Source of the DNA: Hymenobacter chitinivorans DSM 11115
Lineage (GTDB): Bacteria; Bacteroidota; Bacteroidia; Cytophagales; Hymenobacteraceae
Length of the DNA: 64,000 nucleotides
Assembly: GCF_002797555.1 (NCBI RefSeq)
Contig: NZ_PGFA01000003.1
Span: 186,001-250,000, forward strand
Direction: 5' to 3'
In this document: positions 59,247 to 64,000 of the stretch, piece after piece
How the letters are laid out: the number at the start of each line of letters is the position of its first letter
Position numbering within the stretch: position 1 is the stretch's first letter
Translations under genes and position numbers: made by a program
Notes under the pieces: model-generated
Databases searched by the model: none
Told to the model about the DNA's origin: nothing
The model's input: the letters and a program-made list of their open reading frames with translations, nothing else

Positions 59247-60503
59247 ATGAAAAATATCTTCCGTTTGGCGTCCCTGGGCTTGCTGGCTGCTCCGTTGCTG
59301 CTGGCCTCCTGCGAGAAAGACGCCAAAGATTATGCGCTTGAGGGCGCCGTGCCCCAGTCTAACTTTACGTTCCAAGCCAACGCTACCGAGTTTCCCACGG
59401 TGGTCAGCTTTACCAGCACGGCCCAGGACGGCTTCCTCTACCAGTGGAACTTTGGCGACAACACCATTGGCTCGGGTGAGAAAGTGCAGCACACCTACAC
59501 CCGCCCCGGGGGCTACCAGATAGAGATGATAACGGCCGGCCGCGGGGGCACCAGTATTTCGACCAAGCAAACCGTTACCATCCCCGATGCCTGCACCAAT
59601 GCCACGTTCAGCAACCTAGTGGGCTGCGCCAGCGGTGGTATCCGGGTCTGGTCGTTGTCGAACCTGCCGGGCGCCATCGTCAAGCAGGACGCCAGCGGCA
59701 ACCAGCTTTCGGCTTCTACTACCTTGAATTCCTGCCAGCTCGACGACCAGTTTTCGTTTAGCAACGGCTTTACGCTCAACTACGAAAGCGCCGGGCAGAC
59801 CTTCCAGAACAACACCTGCGGCAAGTCGCTGAACAGCTCGAGCAGCTTCGTGTTTCGGCCCAACAACGGCAATCCGCAGATTATCCTGAAGGGCAACAAG
59901 ACCTTTATCGGCCCAGCCGACTCGGTGGTCAACAAAACCTACGACATCCTGGAGGCCACCAGCACCAAGCTGCGCCTGCGCGGCACCAACCCCGACGGTA
60001 CCCGCACGGTCATCACCATGATGCCCTACGACGCCACGGCGCCCATTAAGCTGCTGCTGACCGGGGGCACGTCGAAAACCTGGAAGCTCGACAATGAGGC
60101 TGATGCGCCCATTACGGTAGGCACCGAAGCCAACCCGCTGGCGTACTTTGCCGGGGTGAAGCCCGGTGAGCTGCCCACCTGCCAGTCGGACGATGAGTTT
60201 ACTTTCTCGGCGGCCAATGTGTATAGCTACGATGCCAAGGCCGAAACCTTCTCGGCGGCCGCTGGCTACAGCTGCAGCGCGCCACTGACGGGCACCTCGC
60301 CCTTCCTCTTCAGCCCGGCTGCCGGGGCCGGCCTGGCCCAGTTTGTCCTCTCGCGGCCCGGCGCCTTCATTGCCGCCACCGACGCCTCCCCAACCGAGCA
60401 GGTATACCGCATCCTGGAAATCACCGACAAGAAGATGACCCTGCGGGCCGGTAGCGGCGCCAACGGTGGAACGGTATTTACGATTAAGATGGTTGCTAAG
60501 TAG
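59247..60503 (+). CDS. PKD-domain surface lipoprotein, probable glycan-binding protein
   Basis: A 418-residue lipoprotein; ATG 59247 is used, giving a lipobox in PLLLASCEKD. A PKD domain (YQWNFGDNTIGSGEKVQHTYTR) covers about residues 30-115. Two related beta-rich domains follow, each with a cysteine before an acidic D-D-x-F (NSCQLDDQFSF, PTCQSDDEFTF), a second cysteine about 40-50 residues on, and an SSFVF or SPFLF strand. Position directly after susCD is that of SusE-type or SGBP proteins, so glycan binding at the cell surface is inferred. Confidence 0.85.
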   Translation: MKNIFRLASLGLLAAPLLLASCEKDAKDYALEGAVPQSNFTFQANATEFPTVVSFTSTAQDGFLYQWNFGDNTIGSGEKVQHTYTRPGGYQIEMITAGRGGTSISTKQTVTIPDACTNATFSNLVGCASGGIRVWSLSNLPGAIVKQDASGNQLSASTTLNSCQLDDQFSFSNGFTLNYESAGQTFQNNTCGKSLNSSSSFVFRPNNGNPQIILKGNKTFIGPADSVVNKTYDILEATSTKLRLRGTNPDGTRTVITMMPYDATAPIKLLLTGGTSKTWKLDNEADAPITVGTEANPLAYFAGVKPGELPTCQSDDEFTFSAANVYSYDAKAETFSAAAGYSCSAPLTGTSPFLFSPAAGAGLAQFVLSRPGAFIAATDASPTEQVYRILEITDKKMTLRAGSGANGGTVFTIKMVAK

Positions 60504-60790
60504 GGGAGTGGCTTTTACTTCTCTACGTACTTGATTCCTGAAGCAAACGCAGCCTTGTCGGCTGCAGTATTACTGGCTCGGGGCTGGGTCACCGGTCCCG
60601 AGCTTGGGTTTCTGCCTTGTATCGGCTCTGCCGTTGTACTGGCTGGCTAGGAGCCCGACTTCTACAAATCGCCTGGTTTTTGTGCGGCGGGCCGGTAATA
60701 GCCCGCCAATAGCCCAGGAGTTACTTTTAAAGATGATTGCCCAATAACCGACGCGGTGCCTTCGCCCGGCGGTAGTTTTTTCATTAGCTC
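60504..60790. other. Gap between the PKD lipoprotein and second GH16 genes
   Basis: No gene seen. TACTTTTA (60722-60729) is one mismatch from TAnnTTTG and might serve the GH16 gene; no clear terminator is visible. Confidence 0.35.
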
Positions 60791-61681
60791 ATGAAATTTC
60801 CCTCCCCGTTTGTCCAGCGTAGCGCCCGGTTGGGCTTCAGTGCCCTGCTGAGTCTGAGCCTGCTAAGCTGCACCGAAACCAAAACCAAGAATGTACCCGG
60901 CCCCGTGAACCCGCCCCCACCTACGCCGGTCGTGAACGAGGAAGCCAAGGACTACGGCCAGTACACCACCCTGGTGTGGGGCGACGAGTTCGACGGCGGC
61001 TCCCTGGACCAGTCGAAGTGGGTGTATGAGCTCGGCGGCGGCGGCTGGGGCAACAAGGAGCTGCAGAACTACACCAACTCGGCGGACAACACCTACTTCA
61101 GCGGCGGCAAGCTCTTCATTGAGGCCCGCAAGCAGCAGTCGGGCAACAACGCCTACACCTCGGCCCGCCTCGTTACCAAGGGCAAGCAAAGCTTCCAGTA
61201 CGGCCGCATCGACGTGCGCGCCAAGCTGCCCAAGGGCAAGGGAATCTGGCCGGCCATTTGGATGCTGGGCAACGACATTGACCAGAACAACTGGCCCAAG
61301 TGCGGGGAAATTGACATCATGGAGCTGCGCGGCAGCCAGCCCCGGGAATTCCTGACGACCATGCATTTTGCCAACAGCGCGGGTACCCGGGAGTATAAAG
61401 GCAAAACCCAGCCAGTCGATGCCGACATTACCGACGACTTTCACGTCTTCAGCGTGGTGCGCAGCAAAGACATGCTTCGCTTTTACTTCGATGGGGCCGC
61501 CCAGCCCTACTACACCCTCACCCCCGGCGACACGAGTCCCCACTCGTGGCCCTTCAACAACCCGTTCTTCATGATTCTGAATGTGGCCGTGGGCGGTGAC
61601 TTCGACGGCGACCCGGCCGCTAACACGGTTTTTCCCCAGCAGATGCAGATCGACTACGTGCGCTACTACCAGTACAAGTAG
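60791..61681 (+). CDS. GH16 family beta-glucanase (laminarinase-like lipoprotein)
   Basis: A 296-residue enzyme that is a single GH16 domain behind a lipoprotein signal (LLSLSLLSCTETK) and a proline-rich linker. The catalytic motif is GEIDIMEL with nucleophile Glu173, Asp175 and acid/base Glu178; TLVWGDEFDGGSLDQSKW, GIWPAIWMLG and the ending QMQIDYVRYYQYK are typical of the GH16_3 group of beta-1,3- and beta-1,3-1,4-glucanases. It would work at the outer membrane and feed SusCD. Confidence 0.95.
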   Translation: MKFPSPFVQRSARLGFSALLSLSLLSCTETKTKNVPGPVNPPPPTPVVNEEAKDYGQYTTLVWGDEFDGGSLDQSKWVYELGGGGWGNKELQNYTNSADNTYFSGGKLFIEARKQQSGNNAYTSARLVTKGKQSFQYGRIDVRAKLPKGKGIWPAIWMLGNDIDQNNWPKCGEIDIMELRGSQPREFLTTMHFANSAGTREYKGKTQPVDADITDDFHVFSVVRSKDMLRFYFDGAAQPYYTLTPGDTSPHSWPFNNPFFMILNVAVGGDFDGDPAANTVFPQQMQIDYVRYYQYK

Positions 61682-61852
61682 GCTGCGGGTTCACTGACGA
61701 AGCTAATTTAGTAGTTGATTGATAATCAGCTTGTTTTTCGCAAAGGCGAAAGATGAGTAGCCCTTGCTGTGCCCTGCCGCTAAAACCGGCGGGGCCAGCT
61801 GGCCGGCCCCGGCCACCGCATGTACTTTCCCACCACTTTTACCGCACGAATT

Positions 61853-63271
61853 ATGAAGCAACGCTTTACGAAAGCACTAGTATTGGCTGGTCTGCTGCTC
61901 CCGCTGGGTCGGGCGGCGGTGGGGCAGGTGCTCTACGAAAACTTCGAAACCACCCGCCGGGTGTCGTACTCCTACACCAGCGGCGTGTTTACCCAGACGG
62001 CCGCCAACCCCGCCGCCAACACGGTCAATAGCAGCTCCACGGTGGGCCGCTACGTGCGCAACACGGCCGAGCAGTTCGACGTCATCGTCATCAATCCGCT
62101 GGCCCCGCGCCTGGCCGACGCCTCGGCTTACCTAGCTGGCACCAAAAAAATCAGCCTGAAAATATACAGTCCAGCCGCGGGCAAGGCCGTGCAGATTGTG
62201 GTGCAGAACAAGACCAAGGCGGGCACGGGCTACCCCAACGGCAACCTGGGCGGCACCTTCAACGCCACGACCACTGTGGCTAACGCCTGGGAAACCCTGA
62301 CCTTCACCTACACCGCGGGCGGGGCCGGCACTTTCGACCCCACCGTAACGCCCACCGACGCCGACCAGCTGGTGCTGCTCATTGAGCCCGGCACCAACAG
62401 CGGCGCCACCTACTACCTCGACGACATCATGGGCCCCGAGCTGGTAACAGCCGCCCCGGTAGTGGATCAGCTCTACGAGAACTTCGAGAATACCCGCCTG
62501 CTGAACTACGTGCTCAAAAAGAGCAACGGCGGCTTCAACGGCGACACGCTCAATAACGCGTCGTCGGCAGCCAACAACAGTGCCCGGGTGGGCCGCTACA
62601 CCCGCAGCAACCTGCAGTACGACGTGCTGGTGGTGCGCCCCAAGCGCCGCCCGGCCGACGTATCGGCCTATCTAACCAATGCCAAGCAGATGACCATGAA
62701 GGTGTTCAGCCCCGGGCCCGGCATTCAGTTCCAGATTACGATGCAGGACTCGACCAAGGCCGGGGCCACCAACTACCCGCTGGGCCGCCACTCGGAGTAC
62801 GTGGCTACTACCACGGCTACCAACGCCTGGGAAACCCTGGTTTTCACCAACAGCAACCGGCCCGACGCCACCATTTCCTCGACCTCGGTGAATGAATTGG
62901 TGCTGCTGATTGCGCCCAACACGACCACCAAAGGCCGCTACTACCTCGACGACTGGTACGGCCCCACGCTGCAAACTACTTCGGCCACCACGGCGGCCCG
63001 CCCCCTGGGCGCGGAGCTGGCGCCCTGCTGGCCCAACCCGGCCGCTGAGCAAACCAGCATCAGCTTCTCGCTGGCCAAGCCCGCTACGGTCACGCTGGCC
63101 GTGTACGACGCCCAGGGCCGCCGCGTAGCTACCCTGCTCGACAACCAGTCCCAAACCGGCGGCGACCATAGCGTGCAGCTAACCACGACCTCATTGGCCG
63201 CCGGCCTCTACCACTACCGCCTGGAAGTCGGCGACCGGGCCGTGAGCCGGGCGTTTAGCATCGTCCACTAA
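61853..63271 (+). CDS. Secreted protein with two CBM-like repeats and a T9SS domain
   Basis: A 472-residue protein; ATG 61853 gives a signal peptide ending RAAVGQ. It has two repeats of about 170 residues (26-202 and 204-372) of the same kind as the three in the GH16 enzyme at 43165: YENFE opening, VGRYVRN and VGRYTRS, YDVL, YP.G, NAWETL and YYLDD. A type A T9SS sorting domain fills the last 85 residues (CWPNPAAEQTSISF, AAGLYHYRLEVGDRAV). There is no catalytic motif. A secreted glucan-binding protein is the best guess, drawn from the shared repeats and the locus. Confidence 0.82.
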   Translation: MKQRFTKALVLAGLLLPLGRAAVGQVLYENFETTRRVSYSYTSGVFTQTAANPAANTVNSSSTVGRYVRNTAEQFDVIVINPLAPRLADASAYLAGTKKISLKIYSPAAGKAVQIVVQNKTKAGTGYPNGNLGGTFNATTTVANAWETLTFTYTAGGAGTFDPTVTPTDADQLVLLIEPGTNSGATYYLDDIMGPELVTAAPVVDQLYENFENTRLLNYVLKKSNGGFNGDTLNNASSAANNSARVGRYTRSNLQYDVLVVRPKRRPADVSAYLTNAKQMTMKVFSPGPGIQFQITMQDSTKAGATNYPLGRHSEYVATTTATNAWETLVFTNSNRPDATISSTSVNELVLLIAPNTTTKGRYYLDDWYGPTLQTTSATTAARPLGAELAPCWPNPAAEQTSISFSLAKPATVTLAVYDAQGRRVATLLDNQSQTGGDHSVQLTTTSLAAGLYHYRLEVGDRAVSRAFSIVH

Positions 63272-63325
63272 GCTCTTTTACGCAAGCACCACGCCCGCTT
63301 GCTCATGCAGACAAGCGCCGTGGCC

Positions 63326-63372
63326 AAGAGGCCGGTTCCGCAATGGTTAGGAGAGCGGACCGGCCTCTTTTT
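63326..63372 (+). terminator. Intrinsic terminator before the sugar transporter gene
   Basis: AAGAGGCCGGT (63326-63336) pairs with ACCGGCCTCTT (63359-63369), and the T-run continues to 63372. Confidence 0.8.
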
Positions 63373-63421
63373 GCGTCTCAAATCCTTACTATTGGCTTTT
63401 CGAACTCTATAGCTCCTTTCT

Positions 63422-64000
63422 ATGGCTCTTGTTGCTCCTTCCTCCGTCGGCCCGTCGGCAGCTGCTGCCGGCGCCAGCCCCGATGCCCCGCGTTATACCT
63501 CGGCCCTGGCCTCGCTGACGGTGCTGTTCTTTATGATGGGCTTCATTACCTGTCTCAACGACATTCTGATTCCCTACCTCAAGGGCCTCTTCACGCTGAG
63601 CTACGCCAAGGTCAACCTGGTAAACTTCTGCTTTTTCGGGGCCTACCTGGTCATGGGCGTTCCGGCCGGGTTGGTCGTGAAATACCTGGGCTACAAGCGG
63701 GGCATGCTGGTCGGCTTTCTGGTGGCGGCCCTGGGCTGCTTCCTGTTTTTCCCGGCCGCCGAGAGTCGCACCTTCGGCCTGTTTCTGGGCGCCTTGTTCG
63801 TGCTGGCTACCGGCGTCGTGACGCTGCAGGTGGCCGGCAACCCCTACGTGGCCATTCTGGGGCCGCCCGCTACGGCCTCGTCCCGCCTTACGCTCACCCA
63901 GGCTTTCAACTCCCTGGCCACCACCATTGCGCCCATCCTGGGGGCCCGCCTGATTTTGTCCCACCTGCCCGACTTGACCAAACTTACGGCCGCCCAGACG
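63422..64000 (+). CDS. FucP-like sugar MFS transporter (3' end outside window)
   Basis: The reading frame opens at ATG 63422 and is still open at the right edge (193 residues seen). After a short alanine/proline-rich tail come several membrane helices. The family is shown by LTVLFFMMGFITCLNDILIP, YAKVNLVNFCFFGAYLVMG and the LQVAGNPYV and SSRLTLTQAFNSL motifs, typical of the FucP/GluP branch (proton symport of fucose, glucose or galactose). Lying beside the beta-glucan genes, it may carry glucose released by the GH3 enzyme, although a terminator separates it from them. Confidence 0.9.
   Translation, partial: MALVAPSSVGPSAAAAGASPDAPRYTSALASLTVLFFMMGFITCLNDILIPYLKGLFTLSYAKVNLVNFCFFGAYLVMGVPAGLVVKYLGYKRGMLVGFLVAALGCFLFFPAAESRTFGLFLGALFVLATGVVTLQVAGNPYVAILGPPATASSRLTLTQAFNSLATTIAPILGARLILSHLPDLTKLTAAQT

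Overview
The window reads as chromosomal DNA of a GC-rich member of the Bacteroidota, most like Hymenobacter and relatives in the Cytophagales (an inference from gene content; no rRNA gene is present). Supporting signs are type IX secretion C-terminal sorting domains on three proteins, a SusC/SusD pair, several TonB-dependent receptors with carboxypeptidase-regulatory-like N-terminal domains, GLPGLI and DUF983 proteins, promoters of the Bacteroidota type (TTG about 19-21 nt before TAnnTTTG), and families of nested palindromic repeats between genes.

Layout. 1-3.2 kb: the end of an unidentified, probably carbohydrate-active protein and a secreted GH2 glycosidase. 3.3-9.2 kb: a giant secreted adhesin-like protein with seven YDG repeats. 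9.6-13.6 kb: a DUF983 protein, cytochrome bd oxidase (cydA-cydB) and an AraC-type regulator. 13.9-20.8 kb: a TonB receptor, divergent from a light-sensing operon of heme oxygenase, bacteriophytochrome kinase, stand-alone receiver and receiver-kinase hybrid. 20.9-24 kb: an OpuC-type compatible-solute ABC transporter whose permease carries a substrate-binding domain in circularly permuted order, then a GNAT acetyltransferase. 24-32.3 kb: a TPR histidine kinase, an outer-membrane beta-barrel protein plus GLPGLI protein, and a divergent kinase/response-regulator pair. 32.4-42.6 kb: an M28 peptidase, then a heavy-metal RND efflux operon (TolC, adaptor, pump) behind its own two-component system. 43-64 kb: a beta-glucan utilisation region with GH16, GH5, a membrane sensor fused to a transposase-derived zinc ribbon, GH3, SusC, SusD, a PKD surface lipoprotein, a second GH16, a secreted repeat protein and the start of a FucP-like sugar transporter.

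How the parts work together. In the last region secreted GH16/GH5 enzymes with beta-glucan-binding modules would cut beta-1,3-glucan, the SusCD complex and surface lipoproteins would import oligosaccharides, the GH3 would release glucose, and the MFS protein would carry it across the inner membrane. The promoter regions of the first GH16 gene and of the GH3-SusCD cluster are similar over about 180 bp, so the two units are probably co-regulated. The gene just before the second of these promoters encodes a 7TM-DISM sensor ending in an IS1595-type zinc ribbon without transposase catalytic domain; it is the best candidate in the window for an undescribed regulator. The two two-component systems each sit beside four short direct repeats at 10- or 11-bp spacing placed the same distance from a -7 element, which look like operators for the neighbouring OmpR-family regulators.
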